Below are positions 25,201 to 33,659 of a DNA stretch of 64,000 bases, piece by piece. Location of the stretch: the NCBI GenBank assembly GCA_014058105.1, contig JACGCM010002535.1, forward strand, positions 3,844,001 to 3,908,000. Reading direction: 5' to 3'. A model generated the notes under the pieces. It was not told where the DNA came from, searched no databases, and worked only from the letters and a program-made list of their open reading frames with translations. The stretch is from Kingdonia uniflora. Taxonomy: Eukaryota; Streptophyta; Magnoliopsida; Ranunculales; Circaeasteraceae. Made by a program: the position numbers and the translations under genes. Each line of letters starts with the position of its first letter. Positions within the stretch are counted from its first letter, which is position 1.

Positions 25201-25216
25201 AAACTGCTCTCTCCAT
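4267..25216 (-). CDS. PREP1: Presequence protease PreP (M16C zinc metallopeptidase), 18 exons
   Basis: PreP degrades cleaved targeting presequences and other short unstructured peptides in the mitochondrial matrix and chloroplast stroma. The exons on the minus strand are 25216-24913, 24807-24624, 24483-24309, 24184-24052, 23920-23850, 23759-23676, 23142-23052, 21183-20498, 20011-19793, 19704-19577, 18955-18766, 6893-6810, 6716-6619, 5736-5472, 5391-5229, 5120-4940, 4828-4757 and 4408-4267. They sum to 3,270 nt in one closed frame (1,089 aa plus TAA), close to the roughly 1,080 aa of plant PreP. The inverted zinc motif His-Ile-Leu-Glu-His is at residues 171-175. Glu271, in Phe-Asn-Glu-Met-Lys-Gly, is the third zinc ligand, 100 residues after the first His as in the family. 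Arg942 and Tyr948 match the C-terminal active-site pair. All introns are GT-AG except intron 5 (GC-AG). Intron 11 is 11.9 kb of mobile DNA. I see no internal stop or frameshift, so the gene is probably functional. Confidence 0.95.
4940..5736 (-). other. PREP1: PreP exons 14-16: C-terminal half with Arg/Tyr active-site pair
   Basis: Exon 14 (5736-5472) carries Asn-Met-Thr-Ala-Asp-Gly-Lys and ends Ile-Pro-Thr-Gln. Exon 15 (5391-5229) contains Arg-Val-Arg-Val-Ser-Gly-Gly-Ala-Tyr, supplying Arg942 and Tyr948 that complete the catalytic chamber. Exon 16 (5120-4940) continues with Tyr-Arg-Asp-Pro-Asn-Leu and Gly-Asp-Val-Asp-Ser-Tyr-Gln-Leu. Splice sites and phases agree across all three exons. Confidence 0.92.
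7780..10085 (+). pseudogene. Decayed LINE (ORF1 DUF4283/zinc knuckle plus start of ORF2)
   Basis: The ORF1 remnant begins with an acidic stretch (about 7830-7950). It continues through the nucleic-acid-binding DUF4283-like region in shifted frames (8054-8323 and 8334-8680), including Gly-Thr-Pro-Leu-Tyr and Ile-Gly-Glu-Tyr. It ends in a Cys-xx-Glu-Phe-Gly-His-Asn knuckle (about 8670-8720). ORF2 starts near 9446 with Leu-Asn-Ile-Ala-Ala then a stop where Trp is expected, followed by Asn-Thr-Arg-Gly-Leu. The endonuclase continues to about 10070, with Gly-His-Phe-Asn in place of Gly-Asp-Phe-Asn and Lys in place of the catalytic Glu. Reverse transcriptase is absent. It is a dead, 3'-truncated or deleted copy lying antisense in a PreP intron. 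Confidence 0.7.
10086..11300. repeat. Unclassified intronic repeat-like segment
   Basis: A pyrimidine-rich segment without a recognisable product. It contains a C-rich run at about 10622-10640 and an exact 18-bp direct repeat beginning ctcaacatcgg at 10663-10680 and 11059-11076. A 149-codon plus-strand ORF (10587-11036) crosses the C run, but its composition is Pro/His/Ser-rich and no domain is visible. I regard it as debris of an unidentified element. Confidence 0.3.
11310..11720 (+). pseudogene. Ty3/gypsy gag fragment
   Basis: Translation around 11412-11480 gives Phe-Asp-Thr-Leu-Arg-Gln-Gly-Gly-Lys-Thr-Val-Asn-Ala-Tyr-Thr. This is the characteristic retrotransposon gag helix (Leu-Arg-Gln-Gly-x-x-Ser/Thr-Val-x-x-Tyr). 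Several stops lie on both sides, and the recognisable part is about 130 codons. No protease or polymerase follows, because the downstream sequence passes into a LINE. Confidence 0.55.
12027..12048. repeat. (CT)n microsatellite
   Basis: Eleven uninterrupted CT units lie just ahead of the second LINE's ORF1, possibly within its 5' untranslated region. Confidence 0.9.
12332..14381 (+). pseudogene. LINE ORF1 (nucleic-acid-binding protein), broken
   Basis: The first piece starts at ATG 12332 with Met-Ala-Pro-Ile-Lys-Val-Thr-Ile-Glu and stops at 12604. The reading continues in 12785-13084, then 13133-13660, which contains a DUF4283-type block (Trp-Ile-Arg-Val-Phe-Gly-Val with Ile-Gly-Glu-Cys-Cys-Gly-Gly). 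A Lys/Glu-rich tail lies in 14046-14381. At least three stops or shifts divide it. ORF1 proteins of plant LINEs bind the element RNA; no such function is expected from this copy. Confidence 0.6.
14526..18170 (+). pseudogene. LINE ORF2: endonuclease, reverse transcriptase, zinc-binding region
   Basis: The endonuclease starts at about 14530 (Ile-Thr-Trp-Asn-Ala-Arg-Gly-Leu). It includes Glu-Thr-Lys near 14640, Gly-Asp-Phe-Asn at about 14946 and Ser-Asp-His-Ile-Pro-Leu at about 15190. Reverse transcriptase covers 15883-17002 with Phe-Arg-Pro-Ile-Ser-Leu and Lys-Thr-Asp-Phe-Glu-Lys-Ala-Tyr-Asp. The catalytic Ala-Asp-Asp box reads Phe-Thr-Asp-Asn, so the second Asp is lost. A Cys/His-rich zf-RVT-like segment follows at 17740-17800 (Leu-Cys-Leu-Leu-Cys-Gly then His-Leu-Leu-Leu-His-Cys). 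Stops occur at about 15060, 15320 and 17000, and there is a frameshift near 16165. This is a dead copy. Confidence 0.8.
18196..18600. repeat. LTR-like fragment in PreP intron 11
   Basis: From about 18330 (tgatgatgatgtag) to 18597 (gggtcctaca) the sequence has TG/CA ends, a TATA-like tataaatag at about 18486 and a pyrimidine-poor end, resembling a short LTR. No partner LTR or primer binding site was found. It may belong with the gag fragment at 11.3-11.7 kb, the LINE having landed between them, but that link is inference. Confidence 0.3.
20498..21183 (-). other. PREP1: PreP exon 8: largest exon, N-half to linker region
   Basis: This 686-nt exon runs from the split Glu codon after intron 7 to Glu-Met-Gln. 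It covers the second domain of the N-terminal half, including the stretch Ala-Gly-Glu-Gly-Ser-Asp-Leu-Lys-Lys-Lys and the block Gly-Leu-Gly-Asp-Ala. No stop interrupts it. Conservation with plant PreP is evident along its whole length apart from the more variable first 25 residues. Confidence 0.92.
21184..23051 (-). other. PREP1: PreP intron 7 (1.87 kb), with a possible LTR remnant
   Basis: The intron runs from agtg|gtaatt to gtgcag. Its middle is very AT-rich. Around 22620-22830 there is a tataaaag box followed by an AT-rich tail, which looks like the core of a decayed LTR, but no ends are visible. A 100-codon minus-strand ORF at 22482-22180 shows no domain and is not supported. Confidence 0.6.
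23676..23920 (-). other. PREP1: PreP exons 5-6 with a GC-AG intron
   Basis: Exon 5 (23920-23850) carries the third zinc ligand Glu271 and ends in Gln-Gln. The next intron starts gcaagc instead of gt and ends ttgtag. Exon 6 (23759-23676) begins with the expected Ala and runs to Glu-Glu-Phe-Lys. The frame holds only if the GC donor is used. The donor context cag|gcaag fits the known GC-AG consensus. Confidence 0.88.
24309..24483 (-). other. PREP1: PreP exon 3: HxxEH zinc-binding motif
   Basis: This exon encodes Gly-Ile-Pro-His-Ile-Leu-Glu-His followed by Ser-Val-Leu-Cys-Gly-Ser. The two His bind zinc and the Glu is the catalytic base in M16 peptidases. The exon continues through the conserved block ending Tyr-Pro-Val-Ala-Ser-Thr-Asn-Thr-Lys. 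It is bounded by gcag and gtgaaa splice sites and starts by completing a Pro codon split by intron 2. Confidence 0.93.
24829..24844. repeat. (AC)n microsatellite in PreP intron 1
   Basis: Eight AC units follow an A run in the short intron 1, 22-37 bases upstream of exon 2 on the minus strand. They lie in the acceptor region and are pyrimidine-rich (GT/TG and T run) on the coding strand. Confidence 0.85.
24913..25216 (-). other. PREP1: PreP exon 1: start codon and dual transit peptide
   Basis: The ATG at 25216-25214 is the first in frame and opens Met-Glu-Arg-Ala-Val-Leu-Leu-Arg. The next roughly 90 residues are rich in Ser, Arg, Thr and His and almost free of acidic residues, as expected for an organelle-targeting peptide. 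PreP is known to be dual-targeted to mitochondria and chloroplasts; dual targeting here is inferred from the family. The exon ends in Ile-Ser-Pro with donor ag|gtaaaa and passes one nucleotide of a split codon to exon 2. Confidence 0.85.
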
Positions 25217-25312
25217 TTATTTATTTTTGTTTTTGAGGTTTTTCTCTCACTTTAGAAGGAGAAGAAGTTGCGCGGCTTAATTGAGAACACTGAAGAGGGA
25301 GGATAAAATGGA

Positions 25313-25359
25313 GGAGAGAGAGAGAGAGAAGGGGAAGGGGGGGGGGGGGGGGGGGGGGG
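25313..25359. repeat. (GA)n tract and 23-base G run upstream of PreP
   Basis: A GAGA tract (25313-25329) is followed by an unbroken run of 23 G (25337-25359), about 100-145 bases upstream of the PreP start codon. On the coding strand this is a C run followed by CT repeats, probably within the 5' UTR or core promoter. CT-rich leaders are common in plant housekeeping genes. The exact G count may be unreliable because homopolymers are prone to sequencing error. Confidence 0.85.
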
Positions 25360-25837
25360 TCTTTGTTTCTTGAGGGGCACACTAGGACCATCTGCAGCAG
25401 TGCTGAAGCTTGGTGCTAAGGAACTTTGCATTAGCGAAAACACCGTGATTTGAGGTTTTCGTGCTTGAGATCCAAGTCCCTATCACAATCTTAGTGTTCG
25501 ACTTGAAACTACTGGTGACATATATAATTGTTACGAGCCTCTCTAAAACTAGAAAGAGGTACATAAAGTGGGTATGAATCTGTATCTTCTTTTTTTAACT
25601 TGAAAAAGTAATTGAGCGTTGCTAGAGCATTTGAGCTTGGTGCTCAAGCACCACGAGCAAGCATTGATGGAGGGCCGGAGGTGAGTATCGAAGGTTTGAG
25701 TGTGAACTAACATTATAAATTTGAGATATTGTTTGTATTTAGCCTTTGCCTACCGAGAAAATCCGTGCTTATTAAGCTATCATAACAAATTTCAATGCAA
25801 TTTCATCATAATACTACCTTGCCAAAAAAAAATCATA

Positions 25838-26060
25838 ATACTAAGAGCATCTCCTAAAGTGTCTGATTGACTTTGTTGAAAAAAAGCCAAATCCAAGTCA
25901 GTCAGGCTTTATTTCCTCCAACAGCATCTGACTTGGATTTCTAATAGACGCATAACACTTAGGTGTCTGTTCTATTTTTAGACAGGCGTCCAGCTTATTT
26001 TATTTTTTTAATTATGCGCCCAAGTCTTAGGCGCCTGATAGTCTGAAAGCTTAAGACGAA
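25838..26060 (+). mobile_element. Probable 5' terminal region of a DNA-transposon-like element
   Basis: The segment begins gagcatctcct, a terminus often seen in plant DNA transposons. It contains repeated short blocks around gtctgattgac and a copy of ttaggcgcctga at 26027-26038. The same core (ttaggcgcctg) recurs at 29984-29994 on the far side of the PMD ORFs, which suggests the two flanks belong to one element. No clean terminal inverted repeat or target duplication was established. Confidence 0.35.
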
Positions 26061-26190
26061 TTTGTCTTCTCTCTTCTCACATTTTAACCAAATCAAAAGG
26101 GGAAAGAACCTTACTCTTCTCAAATTAAACCTAAATTACAGAGTTTGGAGTCAAAATCGTTCCATAAGCCTCCTTTGTCTTCAGGCATAT

Positions 26191-26245
26191 TTCTCTCTCT
26201 CTCTCTCTCCCCCCCCCCCCCCCCCCTCTCTCTATCTCTCTCTTT
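26191..26245. repeat. (CT)n with an 18-base C run
   Basis: CT repeats surround an unbroken C run at 26209-26226. The tract lies between PreP and the PMD element and mirrors the GA/G tract about 900 bases away. Confidence 0.85.
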
Positions 26246-27342
26246 CTAATTTAGGTAAATATTGTGGTTTAGGGTATTATGATTGCATGGTAGAATTTGT
26301 TGGATTAGTTGTTAGATAAGTTGTGGAATTTGTTGTATTAGTTTGTCTCCACATTAAAACTCTAATTGTAACAACTTGACAGAAAGAAAATGTTTCAATG
26401 TCTCTCAAAGTAAGAAACAATACTTGTATGCCCTCCATGCATGATAAATGTACAACTCTTGAGTCTTGATCTTACTTCTTTCACATCCATCTCCAGAAAA
26501 AGTAAATTTTAAGCATAAAGAGAAACCTCATGATTCATGTTTTTCCCCCTCTCAAAATGAAGGAAGAACCTGAGACCATGATGAACTCTTACTTAGAGGT
26601 CGTCGGGAGACTTAAGCTTGCTATTAAACCAGTTGAAACTGATTTGAGGATTCTTGGCTTCTTTATAATCACACTTGTTTGCTTCATTTGTTGTTTCTTC
26701 TACTTGGATTATAGTATTGTTGCTTCATTTATTCGTTTATGAAACTTTTACATTGTCCACATTATGAAATTTGTTAGATTAGTTTGTTGAATTTGTTGGA
26801 TTAGTTTGTCTTCGCATTATGAAATTTGTGGAATTTGTTAGAAGATTTAATACAGCAGAAATCCAATTTTTACCTTCGCTTTGTTTAATATGGTCATTCA
26901 GTCCTAGGTAGGAATTTTTTTTTGTCACAGTACTTATGCCTATCATAAGCAGAGCTTATCCTTGTATGCTTGTTGTTTTATGGTTCTTCCATATAATTCA
27001 AGCTAATGCAATATAGCAGTTGCTTACTCCCACAAGTATACCCCTTGCTTACCTTGCAAGTGAAGTTTTTGATTAATTGGTGGTCATTTGGGTGTCCTTT
27101 TCAATATTGTTAGTCATTATCCACCTCAATAGTAAGAAATCTTTTTGGAGTATTTGATTCATTCTTGAATTGTCTTGCATTTCTCTATAGCCATGCATGA
27201 TAGAGATGTTGGAGTATTTGAAGTTGTTGGAGTAATGCTACTGAATTTAGGCTTGATTCATACTTGATTAATTATAGTATAAATTGGTTTATATAAATTG
27301 ATTCATTCTAGTCTATAAACATCCTTACAAGATTCCTTACTA
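26246..27342. other. AT-rich stretch inside the PMD element, no gene recognised
   Basis: Short repeats such as gaatttgttggattagtt occur at about 26290-26330 and 26770-26815. A 70-codon ORF at 26530-26742 shows a hydrophobic C-terminal segment but no family. I see nothing here that supports a gene. Confidence 0.45.
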
Positions 27343-27429
27343 TTGTCAAGTTTTTGCTTAGTTTATATAAATTGGTTTTGTGGTGGTCATTATATAAATT
27401 GGTATTTAACTTTCATGCAGGATTTGACG

Positions 27430-29700
27430 ATGTCCTCAGCGGAGGAAAAATACGATGAAACCGACGATGAGGAATTTGAGTCCTATAAAGGAGAAGGTTA
27501 TGTTTCACAAATGCGATTTTTATCGGGCAAGAAGCAGAAAATCACTTACGGAGAACTCAATGTCTCCACCGAACCTCCTCTACTTCTCCCGCAAAATTAT
27601 GAACCACGTGACTTTCGGCGACTCAAATAATCAGATGGGAAGGGTCATTTGTCCACATCAGTTGCTACTACATCGGTAAGTTGAAACAACGCAAATTAGT
27701 AAATTATTGGTTTTATACTTATTTCAAAGTATTTACTTTCGGTAGAATTTAGTTTAGATGTTCTTATTTGTGTTTATTAATACTGTTACAGGCTCGAATT
27801 GGATTTAAATGTAGATCGGTGTTAGTCAAACTCTACAAAATATACTTAATTTTTATTGTGGTACCTCACTTGAAGCATAAATTAAAGGCTACCAATTTGA
27901 TGAGTTTATTTTATTGTAAAATTGTGAACTCCGACAATAAAGTAATAATGTCGATGGTTGAGCGTTGGTGGGCAACCACTCACACATTTCACCTACCTTG
28001 TGGAGAACTAGGGATCACTCGTAGAGATTTTATGGTACATACCGGGATAGATATCGGGACAGGAGAGCCGATAGTATTGGATGAGTCATATATGGAATAT
28101 GGTAACGCTTTAAGAATTTTTCCCAATATGGAGTTTAAAGATTATGAAAAGGGATGCATTAGTTTTGCTCACCTCTGAACTTACCTTGACCATACCAGAG
28201 TAAACATCAAGATCTGGTTAATACTAATACAATCTTTAGGGCATTTATGCTACTGTACTTTGGAGGTGTCTTATTTGGGAACTCGAAGAGTTGGGCTCGA
28301 CTAGAGTTGTTGGGTCTAATTGTCCTCATAGAAAAAAAAAGGACCTACGATCGACTTCGGCTCCGCTATATTAGGACATCTCTACTACTGCCTTGACCAA
28401 GCATCGAAATAGGAGGTGAAAAACATCGACGGCCTTTTCCAATTGATTGAGGTATAATATTTTTAATTAATAGTTCTTGTTATTTATTTTTTGTTTATTT
28501 AAGTTTATTTAGAAAATTAATGTTTTTTATCTTATGCAGTATCAGTGCTACGAGTATTGTCAGATAGGCCATCATATCTTGATAGATAATAGGTTGGATG
28601 ATTTTTGGCCAAGGATGTCAGCCTGGCACATTAAAAGACGAAAACTTACGGGAAATAAGGAGAAACATCATCTAGCACTGATGAGGCAACAACTGGATTT
28701 GCACAATCAATAACATGCAATGGGACCCCTTTAGAAATATGAAGGATGCACTAAAGCGAGAGGTAATCATCGCCGATAATACCAGTCGTAAAAGAGTACT
28801 CCTGCAAAGCCCATTTGGTGGATATGAGTGGTATCTTGGAGACCATTGTTGGGTTCAATTAGAGCATCGGGTAGTGCCTTACGACCCTCAAGAGAAACTC
28901 TATTGCTTCCCGAGTCTCGATGCGGTTCGTTCCCTCCGAGCAGTGGGTTGGATTGAAGCACAACATTATATTGTGGGTTACCATATTGACTATGATGCCT
29001 ACTGGAGGCATGTCTTACATGATGCACTTATGTCGGACATTGCAAGGTGTGGCAATATTGACATCCCAGGCCTTGGTGATTTGACAGCCAGAGTTACCTT
29101 TCTACATGTTGAGTTTCCCCCTGGAGATTTTTCTACTCATGAAATACAAATCCCTCCCCCACGGCTTGGTGATTACCCTGGATGGATTATGGAGTTTGGG
29201 TCACCACATGAGACCACGTGGCATACCATTCCCTCTATTACTATGACCTCTACTGTAGACGTGCCAACATGATATGATTTTTTCACTTTGACTGAGGGTA
29301 TACATAAACTTACACTTGATAGGACCTTAGACTTAGAAGCTCGACACCTTCATGACCAGAGTCGTATTACACATTTGACTACGGACTTGAGATGTGCAGA
29401 ATATCATCTTTCTCAATTTAATGACTATTTAGATGGAGAAGTAAGTTGCTTGAATCATTCATTTAATATTTTTCGCTTAATTAAGATTTGTAGTTTTAAT
29501 AAATATTGACATAATTTTGTATGTTTCAGGGGGTTGTAGTCGATGTGGGAAGATGACGAAGGTGAAGCGGGAACTTCTCAAGTGGGGACTTCTAGGGAGA
29601 GGGGTTCAAGAGGGTAGGGTTCACGGGGAAGGACATCTCAAGGTGGGGCCGCTCTTCCCCAACGATCAAGACGTACGCGAGAATCTTTTGAGTAAATGAT
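27430..29700 (+). pseudogene. Plant mobile domain (PMD) protein, transposon-derived, decayed
   Basis: PMD proteins are encoded by plant transposable elements and by related host genes such as MAIN and MAIL1. The acidic N-terminus opens at 27430 (Met-Ser-Ser-Ala-Glu-Glu). The diagnostic core is at 27950-28180: Val-Glu-Arg-Trp-Trp-Ala-Thr-Thr-His-Thr-Phe-His-Leu-Pro-Cys-Gly-Glu. It continues in shifted frames through Phe-Gly-Gly-Val-Leu-Phe-Gly (about 28257) and Gly-Ser-Ala-Ile-Leu-Gly-His-Leu (about 28365). An apparent intron (28454-28540) precedes Tyr-Glu-Tyr-Cys. A 185-codon ORF (28715-29272) and a coiled-coil-like tail to 29500 follow. Several shifts and stops break the frame. It is an element remnant rather than a working gene. 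Confidence 0.6.
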
Positions 29701-29967
29701 ATTAGTTATTTGATGTTAATTCTAAATCAACGAGAGAACATATTTTAAGCTATTTCATGTTTTGATTTTCACTTTAGTGAATAGCATTAGCTTTTATGTA
29801 GTTGTTTGTGACTCTCACTTTTGAATGGTATAATGGTTTAATATTTTCATTGCCTAAGGTTTTGATTCTCACTTTTGAGTTTGGTATAATGGTTTTGATT
29901 CAAAATTTTAATTGCCTATGGTCTGGTATTTTTTCAAGCAGTTTAACCAAATCAAAAAAAATATTCA

Positions 29968-30129
29968 ATCAGGTGCCTAAGATTTAGGCGCCTGTTGCGC
30001 TGAGTATTTTTTTTTCTTTTTCAAACGGCTATATTTTGTTCATAACGGCTATGTTTTATGTCTAATGGATATATTTTGTGAAGGGAATATATAGACCTAA
30101 GTTTTAATAAGCTTATACTATCCCATAAC
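29968..30129 (+). repeat. 3' flank of the PMD element, with palindrome
   Basis: caggtgcctaagatttaggcgcctg (29969-29993) is a near-perfect hairpin sharing its core with 26027-26038. It is followed by two aacggctat repeats. The segment is cut at 30130 by the LTR of gypsy element A. Confidence 0.4.
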
Positions 30130-30686
30130 TGTAGTGACTTATTTCCAATACTCTACCTAAACCCAGATTTCGACCTTCAACCCGATTGGATGTAAAAGCC
30201 AATTCTGAAACTCAAGCTCAGGTCTCAGCATTCGACCATCACGCATTTACTCGACCTCATCAAGAAACACATGGTGCATTTATGATACATAATGGAGTGG
30301 TTACAAGGAAGAATAGTTACTCAAGCCATTACTCGACCATTATGAAGACCCATCAAAACCTGATATTTGTAACGTTCCTCATTAAAGCAATAACAGTCAT
30401 GTTATAAGACCTATAAATAGAACCAGAGAGCTACATATTAGAGAGGCTTCTCTCACACATCTTTTGAGAGACCTATTCTAACATATCCCTCTCTCTCTTT
30501 GTAATAGCTAGCAATCTATAAACATCTCTCTCTTTCTAAAATCCTCATGGGAGGTCGTGGTTTTTAACCCATTCAAGGGTTTTTCCACGCTAAATCTCAT
30601 GTTAGTTACTTTCAGTTCTTAGCTAACATTCTATATTGCAAAGGTGTAAGACACTATCTTCGTCCAATCAAAAATAGGTTATTACA
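30130..30686 (+). repeat. 5' LTR of gypsy element A (Tat-like)
   Basis: The LTR starts tgtagtgac and ends ttattaca, immediately before the primer binding site. A TATA box (ctataaatag) is at about 30412. The 3' part shares the order and wording of LTRs B and C (a ttaccc/ttacct motif, then ggtgtaaga, then ttaca). Its 557 bp are close to LTR C (579 bp). No matching 3' LTR for A was found. Confidence 0.75.
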
Positions 30687-30706
30687 TTTGGCACCGTCTG
30701 TGGGAA
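30687..30706 (+). other. Primer binding site of element A
   Basis: tttggcaccgtctgtgggaa follows directly after the LTR end. This sequence is the hallmark primer binding region of plant gypsy elements of the Tat type, where it usually reads tggcgccgtctgtggg. The same string recurs at 63294. Confidence 0.8.
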
Positions 30707-32130
30707 CCGGGAATGATTAGCCCGTGCTCAAAAACCAAACCAACGCCGAGCTTACACGTTTAAGGTTTCTGTTCTTATGGCTTTCTCTCCTAGACAAATG
30801 TATTTCTCTCATAACCTCAAAGGATTTTAGACAATGATTGATATCGATTTGGGAATAATGTACGCTTGCGTTCTTAGACCAGCTGATCAACCCATCTGAT
30901 CTCGACAACAAACATTGTTACAGGAGGCTGAAAAGAAGATATTACAATCTTATTTTACTCTCGCTCTTGTCGCTGAAAAGAAGAGATTACAATCTAATCA
31001 ACAGTTTGTGAAACCCAACTGCGATTTACAGATCGAAATGTTCAACATCGACAGTTCGTGAAACCCAACTGTAATTTACAGATTGAATTGGTTCATCATC
31101 GATAATTCGCAAAACCCAAATACAATTTACAGATCGAATGCCAACAGTTCGCGAAACACAAATACAATTTATAGACCGCAAGTCAACAGTTCATGAAGAT
31201 AAGTTAAATTCTCTACATCGACAGTTCGTGAAATTCTTCGATGAAGCTCGAAAACGACTATGAAACCAAAACCAAAAATAGCAACAATGTTCTTCGATAA
31301 AGCTCGTAAACGACGATGAGGCGATCTTCTTCAACAACATAATCAACAACAACTTGATCGACAACAATGCTCCTATTTTTCCAGCAGTAAATTGTTCATC
31401 AGTTCGCGAATCAAGATCCAAATATTTAGCATAGAATATTGGCGCCTCTGATTCTCCTTGTGAGATCGACCTTCTAACCGAAATCCTCTAACAGTAGGGG
31501 TGGAGACTCCATGGTATGAGTTCAAGATTCCATCAAGGAAATGGTGGTGAGTCTTCGCCACTTGCAGCTTAATAAAGAAAAATCTTCTCCCTCGTGCGTT
31601 CAAGTTGATTCTGATTTTGAGGAGGCTCATCTCTTTGACCCATATTTAGTAGTTTGCCTGACACTCCAACTCGAACTGAAGCAAGCCCCAATTTGGACTG
31701 GACTCATAAGACTTCTTTGGTTTAGTTCGAGAAGAGCCTCGGTCACCAATGGACCTCGTGTTGTTTGGGTGATCTGAGTTAATGCTTGCTTCCTTCAAAC
31801 ATACATTTCTCAAACATTGGATTCAATAAGGTGACTTAAGTTATACTAGGGGCAAGTCCGATTTCAGCTTCAAACACAATGTTCAACCTCACTCGGGGCA
31901 AGCCCAACCTCAGCTTCAGGCGTAATATTCGACCAGTACAATAAATCATACTTCGGGGCGAGCCCGGCCTGAAATCTTCAACAACATCAAACCACATTAT
32001 TAAGGCACTTGAGGTCGAGGTACTCGAGGCGATTACAACTTATTATCGAGCTCGTTATTCAAGCTTATACTCGGGGCGAGCCCGATTTTAGCTTCAGACA
32101 CAATGTTCAACCTCAGCTTCAGACACAATG
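30707..32130 (+). repeat. Element A internal region: short tandem repeats, no gag-pol
   Basis: Where gag and protease should be, there are two repeat sets. One at 31001-31200 has four to five units of about 42-51 bp, each with cagttcgtgaaaccc and atttacagat. The other at 31846-32130 has units with ctcggggcgagccc and cttcagacacaatgtt, at irregular spacing of about 45-120 bp. Only small unsupported ORFs occur. The element therefore lacks most of its coding region, and the repeats replace it. Confidence 0.6.
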
Positions 32131-32599
32131 TTACCACACGTACTCTGGGCCTACCTAACAACTCCCAGAATAGCAACAGGTTGTACTCCATTCTTACTGG
32201 CCTACAGGACTGAAGCCATCATTCTCACTCAATATCATCATCCAGTACATGATCACGAGATGACAGATGAAGAAAACGAATTTTAGATCGCATGCAATCA
32301 GAATTTGATCGAAGAAACATGTGAGAGAGCCATTGTTAATCTGGAAAGATATCATCTTACTTTGTCCCGATCCAATAACAAATGCGTTCGACACCGAGAA
32401 TTCAAAGTTAAAGACCTCGTTCTCTGAAAAATCCCACAACATCGTAAAGCACCTAATGTTGGAAAGTTAGCAGACAATTGGGAAGGTCCTTTTATCATAA
32501 CTGGCACAAGTAGTTTAGGATCCTACGACCTCAGTACACATGAAGGAGTACCTGTACCTAATCCATAGAACCTGTCGATTGAAGCTTTATCGAAGATAG
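32131..32599 (+). pseudogene. Integrase C-terminal fragment of element A
   Basis: The frame opens Pro-His-Val-Leu-Trp-Ala-Tyr-Leu-Thr-Thr-Pro-Arg and runs through His-Pro-Val-His-Asp-His-Glu-Met-Thr-Asp-Glu-Glu-Asn-Glu to Asn-Trp-Glu-Gly-Pro-Phe. It ends at a TAG (32597). It matches the end of the better preserved integrase of element B at 39535-40004, but has internal stops (at about 32284 and 32428). The start is abrupt, at the end of the short repeats, so the upstream part was deleted. Confidence 0.75.
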
Positions 32600-32741
32600 A
32601 AAAACTGTAACATCAAATATTATTCAATAAAACACTTTTCATCATCATCCCGCAAGTCTATTCAATTTAACATTCTACCTATCTCCGTATGGCTCGCTCA
32701 GTTCGACCTATACCGGAGAATTACTACAACAATTACTATAA

Positions 32742-33430
32742 CATTCAATATATATCATTGCGGTCGCTTATTGATATGCGCAATTCAACCTTTAACTGAG
32801 ACATACAACATAGTTCTTCAAGTATACACGCTCTCCCGAGGGTCGCTTATTGAGTCAATCAATTCGACTTGGCTGAGACACGCTATACAACTATTCAACA
32901 TTCAATATATCTCATTACAGTCGCTTATTGATTCGCTCAATTCGACCTTTAACTAAGACCTACAACATAGTTCTTCATGTATACACACTCTCCCAAGGGT
33001 CGTTTATTGAGTCAATAAATTCGTCCTGGTCGAGACACGCTATTCAGCATTCAATATTTCTCATTATGGTCACTTATTGATAAGCTCAATTTGAACTTTA
33101 ACTAAGACCTACAACATAGCTCTTCAAGTATACACGCACTCCCGAGGGTCGCTTATTGAGTCAATCAATTTGACCTGGCCAAGACACTTTATATACCTAT
33201 TCAATATTCAATATTTCTCATTACGATCGCTTATTGATACGCTCAATTTGACCTTTAACTGGGACCTACAACATAGCTCTTCAAGTATACACGCTCTCCC
33301 AAGGGTCACTTATTGAGTCAATCAATTTAACCTGGATGAGACACGCTATACAGCTATTCAACATTCAATATATCTTATTATGGTCGCTTATTGATTCGTT
33401 CAATTCGATCTTTAACTGAGACATACATTA
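32742..33430. repeat. 157-bp tandem repeat array (about 4.4 copies)
   Basis: The motif tcgcttattgat recurs at 32764, 32921, 33070, 33227 and 33384, giving spacings of 157, 149, 157 and 157. Each unit contains a second, half-unit copy (gggtcgcttattgag), so the unit itself looks like a diverged dimer. The array lies between the integrase end and the antisense ORFs of element A. Related single motifs continue to about 33560. Confidence 0.88.
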
Positions 33431-33659
33431 CTATTTTAACAAACAAACATCTCTTTACGGTTGATTATTAACTTGTTCAATTCGACCTATACACAAGAGA
33501 ATACAACATCACTGAAATCATATCTCTATATGATCGTTTATTGGTTCACCCAATTCGACCATACTTAGAGATAGCAAGACAAAAACTTTTTTCTAATCAA
33601 CATTTGACATTTTCTTATAGAAAAGACATATTTACACTCTGTCTGATTACAATATAAGC

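Noticed and set aside
32742..33430. Tandem array considered as a CRISPR array
   Set aside because: The unit is 157 bp and continuous, without short repeats and unique spacers, and the genome is a plant.
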